Source of the DNA: Paracoccus sp. (in: a-proteobacteria)
Lineage (GTDB): Bacteria > Pseudomonadota > Alphaproteobacteria > Rhodobacterales > Rhodobacteraceae
NCBI RefSeq assembly: GCF_030538755.1
Contig: NZ_JAUNTJ010000004.1
Coordinates: 1-64,000 of the forward strand
DNA: 64,000 nt
Direction of reading: 5' to 3'
Position 1 is the first letter of the stretch. Each line of letters starts with the position of its first letter. Under the pieces are notes generated by a model, which was not told the origin of the DNA, searched no databases, and saw only the letters and a program-made list of their open reading frames with translations. Below, one piece after another: positions 34,985 through 43,125 of this stretch. The position numbers were made by a program, and so were the translations under genes.

Positions 34985-36019
34985 ATGCGGCGCGGCGGCC
35001 TTTGGGGTGGACTGGCACTGGCGGCTTTGCTGGCGGGATGCGGCGCGCGCGCGCCCGAACCGGCCAGCGAACCGCCCGCCCCTGCCCCGGTGGCCGCGCC
35101 CACCCCGCCTGCGCCCAAGCCCGACCAGCCGGCCCGGCCCACGCAGGCGGAACTGATGCAGGCACGGGCCGATGCCGCGCGCCAGACCAATCAGGCCGCA
35201 ACCACTGGCGCAACGGCGGCCAGCCGCAACATGCGGCTTTATCTGGCCACCGCCGAGGCCGGTCTGCTGTCGCGCGGCAAGCTGCGGATGGAGACCAACC
35301 CCCGCGATGCCCGCTTTGATGCCGCCACGCTGGCGCAGAACTTTTTCAGGATCGCGCTGCGCAACGAATATGCCCCCAATGGCCGCCGTCACCCGGACGG
35401 GCAGGAAACGCCCGCGCCGCTGCGCCGCTGGTCGCAACCGATCCGGCTGCAACTGGAATTCGGCGCTTCGTCAGATATGGCTGCCCGGCGGCGCGATCAG
35501 GCCGAAATCGGTGCCTATGCCGCGCGGCTGGCGCGGGCCTCGGGCCATCCGGTCAGCCTGACCGGCGAGGGCGGGAATTTCATCGTCCTGATCCTGTCCG
35601 AAAGCGAACGCCGCGCCATCGGTCCCCGGCTGGAACGGCTGATCCCCGGCATCCCTGCCGAAGATGTCGCCGCGATCCGCAACCTGTCGCCGCAGAATTA
35701 CTGCGCCGCCTTTGCCTATTCGCGCAGCGGCGGGCCGAATTATGTGAACGCAGTCGCCATCCTGCGCGCCGAACTGCCCGCCCGCCTGCGCACATCCTGC
35801 ATCCACGAGGAACTGGCGCAGGGCATGGGCCTTGCCGCCGACAGCCTGCGCGCGCGCCCCTCGATCTTTAACGATGACGAGGAATTCGCCCGCCTGACCC
35901 GGCATGACGAACTGCTGCTGCGCATCCTCTATGACCCGCGCCTGCGCCCCGGCATGACGCAGGCGCAGGCCGAACCCATCGTTCACCGCATTGCCGCCGA
36001 ACTGCCGGGGGGTGCATGA
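34985..36019 (+). CDS. DUF2927-family lipoprotein
   Basis: 344 residues. Lipobox LLAGC with Cys19, then a proline/alanine-rich linker (about 25-60), then the DUF2927 domain. The conserved end is ripe with candidate functional residues: SCIHEELAQGMGLAAD (about 270-285) and SIFNDDEEFARLTRHDELLL. The HEE arrangement resembles a metal-binding or protease site, but no activity is established. It starts 6 bp after telA, so an envelope component is encoded with the cytosolic TelA protein. Confidence 0.85.
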   Translation: MRRGGLWGGLALAALLAGCGARAPEPASEPPAPAPVAAPTPPAPKPDQPARPTQAELMQARADAARQTNQAATTGATAASRNMRLYLATAEAGLLSRGKLRMETNPRDARFDAATLAQNFFRIALRNEYAPNGRRHPDGQETPAPLRRWSQPIRLQLEFGASSDMAARRRDQAEIGAYAARLARASGHPVSLTGEGGNFIVLILSESERRAIGPRLERLIPGIPAEDVAAIRNLSPQNYCAAFAYSRSGGPNYVNAVAILRAELPARLRTSCIHEELAQGMGLAADSLRARPSIFNDDEEFARLTRHDELLLRILYDPRLRPGMTQAQAEPIVHRIAAELPGGA

Positions 36020-36107
36020 TCGACCCGCGCCCTGCCCGCATCCCGGCGACAGCCCCTGACACGCCCCGGCGTTTCCCTGACCGACCAACCTTCCACGGAG
36101 GCGACCC

Positions 36108-37250
36108 ATGGTCCTCGACTTTCTGACCGGCGAATTCATTGATGTGATCGAATGGGTGGACAACACCCGTGACACCATGGTCTGGCGCTATGAAACGCGC
36201 GGCCGGGCGATCAAATACGGCGCCAAGCTGACCGTGCGCGAGGGGCAGGCCGCCGTCTTTATCCACGAAGGCCAGCTGGCCGATGTGTTCGGCCCCGGCC
36301 TGTATATGCTGGAAACCAACAACATGCCGATCCTGACCCGGTTGCAGCACTGGGATCACGGCTTTCGCAGCCCGTTCAAATCGGAAATCTATTTCGTCAA
36401 CACGACGCGGTTCAACGATCTGAAATGGGGCACGCGCAACCCGATCATCGCCCGCGACCCCGAATTCGGCCCGGTTCGCCTGCGCGCCTTTGGCACCTAT
36501 TCGATGCGCGTGACCGACCCCGGCGTGTTCATGCGTGAAATCGTCGGCACCGATGGCGATTTCACCCGTGACGAAATCGCATTCCAGTTGCGCAACATCA
36601 TCGTGCAGGAATTTTCGCGCATGATCGCCGGATCGGGCATTCCGGTGCTGGATATGGCGGCGAACACCGATCAACTGGGCAAGATGGTCGCCAAGGCGAT
36701 CGCGCCCACCGTCGCGGCCTATGGCCTGACCATCCCCGAATTCTATATCGAAAACATCAGCCTGCCCGATCAGGTGGAAAAGATGCTGGATCAGCGCACC
36801 AGCATGGGCATCGTCGGCGATCTGGACCGTTTCGGGCAATATGCCGCGTCAGAGGCCATGCTGAACGCCTCGCAGAACGCGGGCGGGGCGGGGGCCGGGT
36901 TCGGTGCGGCGATGGGGGCCGCGCTTGGCATGGGCGGGCGCGGGCCTTGGGGTGCCGTGCCCGCGCAGCAACAGCACACCCCGCAGGCCGGCGGCGCTGC
37001 GGCCGCACCGCCGCCGCTGCCGGGCAAGTCGGTGGAAACCGTCTGGCACGTCGCCATCGGTGGCAAGGCCGAGGGGCCGTATGGTCGCGGCCATCTGGGT
37101 CGCATGGCCGCCGAGGGGCAGTTCGGGCGCGATACCCTGGTCTGGACGCCGGGGCAGGATGGCTGGCAGCCCGCCGATGATGTGCCGGAACTGGCGCAGC
37201 TTTTCACCATGCTGCCGCCTCCGGTGCCTTCGGCCCCCAAGGCCGACTAA
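36108..37250 (+). CDS. SPFH-domain protein with C-terminal GYF_2 domain
   Basis: 380 residues. An SPFH/band-7 domain (about 25-250) of the YdjI 'virion core' type begins after FIDVIEWVDNTRDTMVWRYE; LREGQAAVFIHEGQLADVFGPG style residues are clear. A glycine/alanine-rich linker (260-305) leads to a GYF_2 domain (about 312-365) with WHVAIGGKAEGPYGRGHLGR and a later DGWQPADDV. No N-terminal membrane anchor is seen, so it probably assembles on the membrane through partners. GGAGGCGACCC precedes the ATG. Three bases to the next gene. Confidence 0.85.
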   Translation: MVLDFLTGEFIDVIEWVDNTRDTMVWRYETRGRAIKYGAKLTVREGQAAVFIHEGQLADVFGPGLYMLETNNMPILTRLQHWDHGFRSPFKSEIYFVNTTRFNDLKWGTRNPIIARDPEFGPVRLRAFGTYSMRVTDPGVFMREIVGTDGDFTRDEIAFQLRNIIVQEFSRMIAGSGIPVLDMAANTDQLGKMVAKAIAPTVAAYGLTIPEFYIENISLPDQVEKMLDQRTSMGIVGDLDRFGQYAASEAMLNASQNAGGAGAGFGAAMGAALGMGGRGPWGAVPAQQQHTPQAGGAAAAPPPLPGKSVETVWHVAIGGKAEGPYGRGHLGRMAAEGQFGRDTLVWTPGQDGWQPADDVPELAQLFTMLPPPVPSAPKAD

Positions 37251-37253
37251 GCC

Positions 37254-38531
37254 GTGCCGACGCCGCGCAGCGAATACCGCTGGCCCTGTGAAAGCTGCGG
37301 CGCCAGCCTGCGCTTTCAGCCCGGCCAGCGGGATCTGATTTGCGACCATTGCGGCCATCGCCAAAGCATCGGCGAAGGCCCGGCCCGCGCCCCCGCGCGC
37401 CAGCCGCAAGGCGGGTCCGAGGGCGAAGATGCCATTCTGCTGGACCCGTCCACGGGCCGCGCCCTGCAATGGGATGCGCAGCACAAGGCCCCCGATCTGC
37501 GGGAAATCCCGCTGGAAAAGGGGCTGCGGCTGGATGCTGCCGGGGCCGACATCGTGCAGCAGGTCCGCACCTTGTCCTGCCCCAATTGCGGCGCCAAGGT
37601 CGAGGCCGACCCGGATCGCCACGCCACCGCCTGCCCCTTTTGCGCCACTCCGGTCGTAACCGACACCGGCGCGACCCGGCAGATCAAACCGCAAGGCGTG
37701 CTGCCCTTTGTCGTGACCGAGGAACAGGCCAAGGCCGCGCTGGACGACTGGCTGGGCAGCCTGTGGTTCGCGCCCTCGGGGCTGACCGCCTATGCGCGGC
37801 GCGGGCGGCGGATGACCGGGGTCTATTCCCCGTTCTGGACCTTCGACGCCGCCACCCGCAGCCAATACAGTGGCCAGCGCGGCGATGCCTATTACGAAAC
37901 CGTTTACGTCACGCAGGAAATCAACGGTCGCCGTCAGCAGGTGCCGCGGCAGGTGCGACGGGTGCGCTGGTCGCGCGCCTCGGGTCAGGTCGCGCGGGAT
38001 TTCAACGATGTGCTGGTGCTGGCCTCGACCTCGCTGCCGCGCCGGTTCACCGACGGGCTGACGCCGTGGGATCTGTCGCATCTGACCGAATACCGCCCCG
38101 ATTATCTGGCCGGGCTGACCGCCGAGGGCTATACGATCCCGCTGGCCGAGGGGCATGGCATCGCACGGCAGGAAATGGCCGGGGTGATCGCCATGGACGT
38201 GCGCCGCGCCATCGGCGGCGATGAACAGCGGGTCGAACGGATCGCCACCGATTTCCGCGACGAAACCTTTAAACATATCCTGCTGCCGGTCTGGACGGCG
38301 GCCTATAAATACAACGGCAACAGCTATCGTTTTGTGGTGAACGGCCAGTCGGGGCGGGTGCAGGGCGAACGCCCCTATTCGGTGTGGAAGATCGCGCTGG
38401 CCGTCATTCTGGCGCTGCTGGTGATGGCCGCCGTGCTGTTCGTCGCGCAAGAAAGCGGCTATGTCCAGTTCAGCGGCGGCAGCGGGATCAGCATCGACGC
38501 GCCGGGCGGCTATGTGATCCGGGGGTATTAG
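37254..38531 (+). CDS. zinc-ribbon membrane protein
   Basis: 425 residues from a GTG three bases after the SPFH gene. Two CxxC zinc ribbons are visible: Cys12/Cys15 with Cys30/Cys33 and Cys109/Cys112 with Cys127/Cys130. A middle domain of about 200 residues (GVYSPFWTFDAATRSQYSG, LPVWTAAYKYNGNSYRFVVNG) is followed by one membrane helix near 377-400 and a short glycine-rich periplasmic tail. Such TFIIB-like zinc-ribbon proteins often accompany SPFH proteins of the YdjI type. Likely membrane partner of the SPFH assembly; biochemical role unknown. Confidence 0.82.
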   Translation: MPTPRSEYRWPCESCGASLRFQPGQRDLICDHCGHRQSIGEGPARAPARQPQGGSEGEDAILLDPSTGRALQWDAQHKAPDLREIPLEKGLRLDAAGADIVQQVRTLSCPNCGAKVEADPDRHATACPFCATPVVTDTGATRQIKPQGVLPFVVTEEQAKAALDDWLGSLWFAPSGLTAYARRGRRMTGVYSPFWTFDAATRSQYSGQRGDAYYETVYVTQEINGRRQQVPRQVRRVRWSRASGQVARDFNDVLVLASTSLPRRFTDGLTPWDLSHLTEYRPDYLAGLTAEGYTIPLAEGHGIARQEMAGVIAMDVRRAIGGDEQRVERIATDFRDETFKHILLPVWTAAYKYNGNSYRFVVNGQSGRVQGERPYSVWKIALAVILALLVMAAVLFVAQESGYVQFSGGSGISIDAPGGYVIRGY

Positions 38532-38591
38532 CGGGCCGCGCGGCGAACATCCTGGGGCAACGCGACAGCAGCCGCTGCGGGACCACCCCGC

Positions 38592-38756
38592 TTAACGGTC
38601 GCGGCGCAGGGCCTCGTCTGCGATGCCCGCAGGGGCCGCCAGCACCGCGCCGATCCCCAGCCCGGTGCAGGTGGCCTTGTCGAAAAACTGACAGTTCCCG
38701 CAGCCCGCCAGCCCCAGCAGCGCAGGCAGGATCAACAGACGTGCGCGCCAACCCAT
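38592..38756 (-). CDS. small lipoprotein
   Basis: 54 residues from ATG 38756: MGWRARLLILPALLGLAGC is a lipoprotein signal peptide with Cys19. The mature part is only about 36 residues with two more cysteines (NCQFF, ATCTG) and a hydrophobic stretch (GLGIGAVLAAPAG). A purine-rich G-run upstream can serve as ribosome site. Convergent with the zinc-ribbon gene. No family recognised. Confidence 0.6.
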   Translation of the reverse strand: MGWRARLLILPALLGLAGCGNCQFFDKATCTGLGIGAVLAAPAGIADEALRRDR

Positions 38757-38832
38757 GCAGCCCCCCCCTTTTTGCCCGATCCTTTCAAAAGGCTGCGGGC
38801 AAGGCAACGGGCGGCGGGCAGCGGCGGGCGAA

Positions 38833-39477
38833 TCAATGCGCCAGCATCTCGGCCACGATCTGATCGGCGGTCAGATCGGCGGGGTAATAGGTGGGCCAGT
38901 TGCTCAGCTCGGTCAGCAACTGGTCGCGGTCATCGCCCCAATAGAGGTGATAGTGATCCGATGCCTCGGGCGCGATGCGGTGATCGCTGAACTGGATAAA
39001 GCGCGGCGCGGCATCATCGCCGCCGGTTTTCGCAAAGACATAGCGCACGCCGCGGTTGCCCTTTTCATAAGCCAGAATCACATAGCCATCATCGGCATAT
39101 TGCCCGGTGACGGCCTGATCGCCGCGATGGAATGTCACACTGTCGCCCTGAATGGCGATGCGGTCTACATCGGTGCGATAGCCGGTGTCGTAATAGGCGC
39201 GGTAGTCCGCCGCCGTCTTGTCGCCATGCGCGGCCTTGTCGGCCATCACCGGGTCCAGCGCGCCGCTGGTCAGGTAGGGATAGACCGACTGCCACTCGCC
39301 CACCCAATCCGACAAGGCGCGGTGCTGCACCTGCCCGTCTTGGAAATAGCCCTTGTGGATCTGCTGCGCAGCATCGTCATGGCTGTGGTCATGGGTTCCA
39401 TGGGCAAACCCCGGCCCGGTCAGCATCAGCCCGGCTGTGACAGCCGCGATCAGGAAGGTGGGATTGAGATAGCGCAT
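38833..39477 (-). CDS. zinT: periplasmic zinc-binding protein ZinT
   Basis: 214 residues. The signal peptide ends at GPGFAH, followed by a His-rich stretch (HGTHDHSHDD). DWVGEWQSVYPYLTSGALDPV, the triad FIQFSDHRIAP and SDHYHLYWGD, and NWPTYYPADLTADQIVAEML are ZinT hallmarks; the His residues form the metal site. ZinT collects Zn2+ in the periplasm, usually passing it to ZnuA. No znuABC is nearby. A Zur-like palindrome lies 12 bp before the start. Confidence 0.93.
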   Translation of the reverse strand: MRYLNPTFLIAAVTAGLMLTGPGFAHGTHDHSHDDAAQQIHKGYFQDGQVQHRALSDWVGEWQSVYPYLTSGALDPVMADKAAHGDKTAADYRAYYDTGYRTDVDRIAIQGDSVTFHRGDQAVTGQYADDGYVILAYEKGNRGVRYVFAKTGGDDAAPRFIQFSDHRIAPEASDHYHLYWGDDRDQLLTELSNWPTYYPADLTADQIVAEMLAH

Positions 39478-39488
39478 TCCGGCCTCAT

Positions 39489-39509
39489 ATACGTTACGAT
39501 ATAACGTAT
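39489..39509. promoter_or_regulatory. Zur-like operator upstream of zinT
   Basis: ATACGTTA (39489-39496) and TAACGTAT (39502-39509) form a perfect inverted repeat around CGATA. The centre GTTACGATATAAC resembles the proteobacterial Zur consensus GTTATAATATAAC (11 of 13 positions). Its place directly before zinT supports repression under zinc sufficiency. Confidence 0.7.
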
Positions 39510-39625
39510 CAAAACATATCCCGCATCCCGCTGCAATCCCCCCGCCGCAATCATGCGACTCTCGTGCGGGGCCTCTACCGCTCGGGCGTGTTAACCGCTA
39601 ACATCCGGCAAATTTGGGGGTGAGC

Positions 39626-40540
39626 ATGATCCTGTGTGCAGGCGAATCGTTGATCGACATGGTGCCGGATGGCGCGGGCGCATTTCTGCCGCTGCCGGGC
39701 GGGGCGGTGTATAACACCACGGTCGCACTGGGCCGTCTGGGTTGCCCGACCGCCTATTTCTGGCCGATCAGCCGCGATCCGTTTGGCGAACAACTGCTGC
39801 GCCCGCTGGCCGAGGCCGGGATCAGCACCGACCTGTGCCCACGCACCGACCGGCTGACCACGCTGGCCTTTGTCACCCTGACCGGGGGCGAGGCGCGCTA
39901 TTCCTTTTACGACGACGGTTCGGCGGGCCGGATGCTGACCCAGGCCGACCTGCCGCCACTGCCCGGCGAGGTGACGGCGCTGTTCGCGGGCGGCATCAGC
40001 CTTGTGCCCGACCCGTGCGGTGCGGCGGTCGAGGCGCTGATCGCGCGCGAACACGCCCGCCTGCCGGTGATGCTGGACCCGAACATCCGCCCGTTTTTCA
40101 TCAGCGACCCCGATGCCTATCGCGCACGGCTGAACCGGCTGCTGCCGATGGCGGATATTGTCAAACTATCCGCCGATGATCTGGACTGGCTGTTTCCCGA
40201 TCTGCCGCCCGAGGATGCGGCCCGCAGCGTGCTGGACATGGGGCCGCGCATCGTGCTGCAAACCGGCGGCGAGGCGGGTGCCCGCGCGCATTGGCACGGC
40301 CCGACCGTTGCCGCCCCGGCGGTGCAGGTGCAGGTGGCCGACACCATCGGCGCGGGCGATACCTTTAACGCCGGGGTGCTGGCCAGCCTGTCGCAGCAGG
40401 GTGTTCTGACGAAACAGGGGCTGGCCGCGCTGACGCCCGATCAGTTGCGCGCGGCGTTGAGCCTTGGCGCCCGTGCGGCGGCTGTCACCGTATCGCGCGC
40501 GGGCGCAAACCCGCCATGGGCGCGCGAACTGGATCTGTAA
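39626..40540 (+). CDS. PfkB-family sugar kinase (fructokinase-like)
   Basis: 304 residues. CAGESLIDMVP at the start, PGGAVYNTTVALGRLG (substrate-binding), KLSADDLDWLF, and the ATP/anion-hole motif VADTIGAGDTFNAGVLA with the catalytic Asp. Family members phosphorylate fructose or related sugars. It stands alone between zinT and hflX with no sugar transporter, so the substrate is open. ATG 39626 chosen; an in-frame start 12 bp earlier is possible. Confidence 0.87.
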   Translation: MILCAGESLIDMVPDGAGAFLPLPGGAVYNTTVALGRLGCPTAYFWPISRDPFGEQLLRPLAEAGISTDLCPRTDRLTTLAFVTLTGGEARYSFYDDGSAGRMLTQADLPPLPGEVTALFAGGISLVPDPCGAAVEALIAREHARLPVMLDPNIRPFFISDPDAYRARLNRLLPMADIVKLSADDLDWLFPDLPPEDAARSVLDMGPRIVLQTGGEAGARAHWHGPTVAAPAVQVQVADTIGAGDTFNAGVLASLSQQGVLTKQGLAALTPDQLRAALSLGARAAAVTVSRAGANPPWARELDL

Positions 40541-40559
40541 AGAATTGCAAGGGCGGGCG

Positions 40560-41858
40560 TTACAGCGCCCCGAAGGCCCGCTTTTGCCGGTCAGACCAGC
40601 GCAGGTGCAGGCGCTGACCGTCTTCGGTGGCCTGTTCTGCCTGAACCACGCCGGCCTCATGCAGCCACGCGCGGCGGCGGCCATCGTCAAAGGGCAGAAG
40701 CAGCGTTTCATCGAACAGGGGTTCGTCCAGCGCCTCGGCCAGACGGGCGTCGATGGCGGCGATCAGATCGTCCAGCCCCTCGCCGGTCAGGGCGCTGACG
40801 GCCTGCACGCCCTCGGTCCTTGCATCGGTGCGGCGCAGCGCCTCGCGCGCGTCGGGCGGCAGGGCGTCGATCTTGTTCCAGACCTCGATCTGCGGGAATG
40901 TGTCATCCACGCCCAGATTGCCCAGAATATCGGCCACATCGGCGGCCTGTTCGGCGGTTTCGGGGTGGCTGATGTCGCGCACATGCAGGATCAGATCGGC
41001 CTCGAGCACTTCTTCCAGCGTGGCGCGAAAGGCGGCGACCAGTTCATGCGGCAGATCGCTGATAAAACCCACCGTATCCGACAGAATCACCTGCCGCCCC
41101 CCGGCCAGACGGATGCCGCGCATCGTCGGGTCCAGCGTGGCGAACAGCATGTCCTTGGCCATGACATCGGCCCCGGTCAGGCGGTTGAACAGCGTCGATT
41201 TCCCGGCGTTGGTATAGCCGACCAGCGCGACGATGGGATAAGGCACCTTGGCCCGCGCAGCGCGGTGCAGGCTGCGGGTTTTCACCACCCGTTCCAACTG
41301 GCGGCGCAGGCGGACCATCTGTTCGTCGATGGCGCGGCGGTCGGCCTCGATCTGGGTTTCGCCGGGGCCGCCGACAAAGCCAAGCCCGCCGCGCTGCCGC
41401 TCAAGGTGGGTCCAGGCCCGCACCAGCCGCGTGCGCTGATAGGCCAGTGCCGCCAGTTCCACCTGCAACACGCCTTCGCGCGTGCGGGCACGGTCGGCAA
41501 AGATTTCCAGAATCAGGCCGGTGCGATCCAGCAGCTTGACGTCCCACGCCTTTTCCAGATTGCGCTGCTGCACCGGACTGACCGGGCCATCGACCAGCAC
41601 CAGTTCCGCCCCGGCCGCGCGCAGGGCGGCGCCCAGTTCATCCACCTTGCCACTGCCGAACAGGGTGGCCGGGGTGACAGCGCGCAGCCGCGCCACCTCG
41701 GCCCCGACGATTTCGGTGCCGGGCAGCGCATGGGCCAGCGCCACCGCCTCGGCCAGTGCATGTTCGGGGGTGCGGCGCTGATTGCGCGCCTGACCCAGAT
41801 CCGGGTGAATCACATAGGCGCGGGTGGGCAAAGCCTCGGTCGAGGTGGGCTGCGCCAA
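40560..41858 (-). CDS. hflX: ribosome-associated GTPase HflX
   Basis: 432 residues. The glycine-rich N-terminal HflX domain (LFGSGKVDELGA, QRNLEKAWDVKLLDRTGLIL) is followed by LAALAYQRTRLVR and GGPGETQIEADRR, then the GTPase with G1 GYTNAGKSTLFNRL (about 212), DTVGFISDLP and NKID. It splits stalled ribosomes. It starts with TTG directly after the hfq stop codon (TGATTG), a weak start that should keep its level below that of Hfq. Confidence 0.93.
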   Translation of the reverse strand: MAQPTSTEALPTRAYVIHPDLGQARNQRRTPEHALAEAVALAHALPGTEIVGAEVARLRAVTPATLFGSGKVDELGAALRAAGAELVLVDGPVSPVQQRNLEKAWDVKLLDRTGLILEIFADRARTREGVLQVELAALAYQRTRLVRAWTHLERQRGGLGFVGGPGETQIEADRRAIDEQMVRLRRQLERVVKTRSLHRAARAKVPYPIVALVGYTNAGKSTLFNRLTGADVMAKDMLFATLDPTMRGIRLAGGRQVILSDTVGFISDLPHELVAAFRATLEEVLEADLILHVRDISHPETAEQAADVADILGNLGVDDTFPQIEVWNKIDALPPDAREALRRTDARTEGVQAVSALTGEGLDDLIAAIDARLAEALDEPLFDETLLLPFDDGRRRAWLHEAGVVQAEQATEDGQRLHLRWSDRQKRAFGAL

Positions 41859-42092
41859 TCAGTCCTCGCCTTCATACAGGCTGATTGGCTGACCGGGCAT
41901 GATGGTGCTGATCGCATGTTTATAGACAAGCTGCGACTGGCCGTCGCGGCGCAACAACACGCAAAAGTTGTCAAACCAGGTTATGACCCCCTGCAACTTT
42001 ACGCCGTTGATAAGAAAGATCGTGACCGGCACTTTTGCCTTGCGGACGTGGTTGAGGAACGCGTCCTGAAGGTTTTGCTTGTCGCCAGCCAT
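41859..42092 (-). CDS. hfq: RNA chaperone Hfq
   Basis: 77 residues from ATG 42092 ([14 protein letters not shown]). Sm1 and Sm2 motifs are complete: [40 protein letters not shown] then STIMP. An in-frame ATG at 42104 would add MEKP but has no ribosome site; GGAAAA stands before 42092. It forms the hexameric ring that pairs small RNAs with mRNAs. Operon with hflX. Confidence 0.95.
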   Translation of the reverse strand: MAGDKQNLQDAFLNHVRKAKVPVTIFLINGVKLQGVITWFDNFCVLLRRDGQSQLVYKHAISTIMPGQPISLYEGED

Positions 42093-42104
42093 TGGTTTTT
42101 CCAT

Positions 42105-42383
42105 TCGTGTTGTTGGCCTGTTTCCTTAACATTTAGGGCAAGCGAACGACCCATGCAAGCGGCACGGGCTGCACGACGTGCAGGTAAAAACTTGCATTAT
42201 AGGCATTAATTTCCCCCTAAAGATGAATGCCGTAGCGTTTTGAACCTTTTGACTAATATTTCCCTATACTTTTAGCCATGACGGGATTATGGCGATTCCC
42301 GGCTATCATAGGGCCATGACACCCGGATCACCGGCACACGGCATTCGAGAGTCGATTCAGTTTGCGTTTCAGGAGTAGTCACG
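42105..42383. promoter_or_regulatory. AT-rich divergent promoter region (hfq / exported protein)
   Basis: This 279-bp region is clearly AT-rich against the surrounding GC-rich DNA. TTGAAC (42240-42245) and TATACT (42265-42270) are possible -35 and -10 boxes towards the plus-strand gene, but their 19-bp spacing is long. CAGGAG precedes the ATG at 42384. No other structure is evident. Confidence 0.35.
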
Positions 42384-43064
42384 ATGTCGAGAATCGTAAA
42401 ATATCTGGCAATTGCTACAACAGCTTCGGTCATGGCGGTATCCGCTCAGGCCGCGACCATGGATCTTGTCCACGAGGGCGACGACCTGTGGGGGCAGCCG
42501 TCTTTGCATGAAGACGTGTTTGTCACCTATGGTGGTGTGCGCTGGGGCGTGGGTGCAGGCGTCATGCGCCTGATGGATACCGTCAGCGGATCGGCGATCA
42601 TCGCCTTTTGCGTGGACGTAACCCGCCTGATTACCAACCAGCCGGGCGAATATCAGGTCAGCGACAGCTGGTTTGCCCCTGCCGTCACCGCCAACATTCA
42701 GGCGCTGTTCAACACCGCCTATGCCACGGTGGACAGCGCGGCCAGCGCGGCCGGGTTCCAGATGGCCCTGTGGGAAATCATCACCGAACAAGAAGGCAAT
42801 GCGCTGAGCCGCACCGCGGGCGCCTTCAAGGTGCGCGGCACGGTCGAGGCCAATGCCTATGCCGACAGCTATCTGGCTGGCCTGACCGGCCCGGAAACGC
42901 AGCAATACCGGCTGACCTTTCTGGACAGCATGACCAGCGCACCGGCCGGCTATGGTCAGGATCTGGTCGCCGTCGCCCCGGTGCCGCTGCCCGCCAGCGT
43001 TCTTTTGCTGGGTGGTGCGCTGGCCGGGATGGGCGCGCTGCGCCGCCGCAAGAACAACGCCTGA
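42384..43064 (+). CDS. exported protein with VPLPA-type C-terminal sorting signal
   Basis: 226 residues. Signal peptide (ATTASVMAVSAQAA), then a domain with AFCVDVTRLI and, later, AGFQMALWEIITEQEGNAL. This layout matches thioester-like (TQXA-type) domains of PEP-CTERM proteins, in which a Cys and a Gln pair. The tail PVPLPASVLLLGGALAGMGAL plus RRRK is the VPLPA-CTERM signal: motif, membrane helix, basic end. That signal directs membrane processing in Rhodobacterales. Transcribed alone with a strong terminator. Possible surface adhesin; not proven. Confidence 0.82.
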   Translation: MSRIVKYLAIATTASVMAVSAQAATMDLVHEGDDLWGQPSLHEDVFVTYGGVRWGVGAGVMRLMDTVSGSAIIAFCVDVTRLITNQPGEYQVSDSWFAPAVTANIQALFNTAYATVDSAASAAGFQMALWEIITEQEGNALSRTAGAFKVRGTVEANAYADSYLAGLTGPETQQYRLTFLDSMTSAPAGYGQDLVAVAPVPLPASVLLLGGALAGMGALRRRKNNA

Positions 43065-43096
43065 GCCGCAACAGTCCGGCACAGCTTGCAACCAGA

Positions 43097-43121
43097 GGGG
43101 TGCCCGCCGGGCACCCCTTTT
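43097..43121. terminator. rho-independent terminator of the VPLPA-sorted gene
   Basis: GGGGTGCCC (43097-43105) and GGGCACCCC (43109-43117) with a 3-base loop, followed by TTTTCGTTT. It ends the plus-strand gene and may also act for convergent trkH. Confidence 0.85.
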
Positions 43122-43125
43122 CGTT

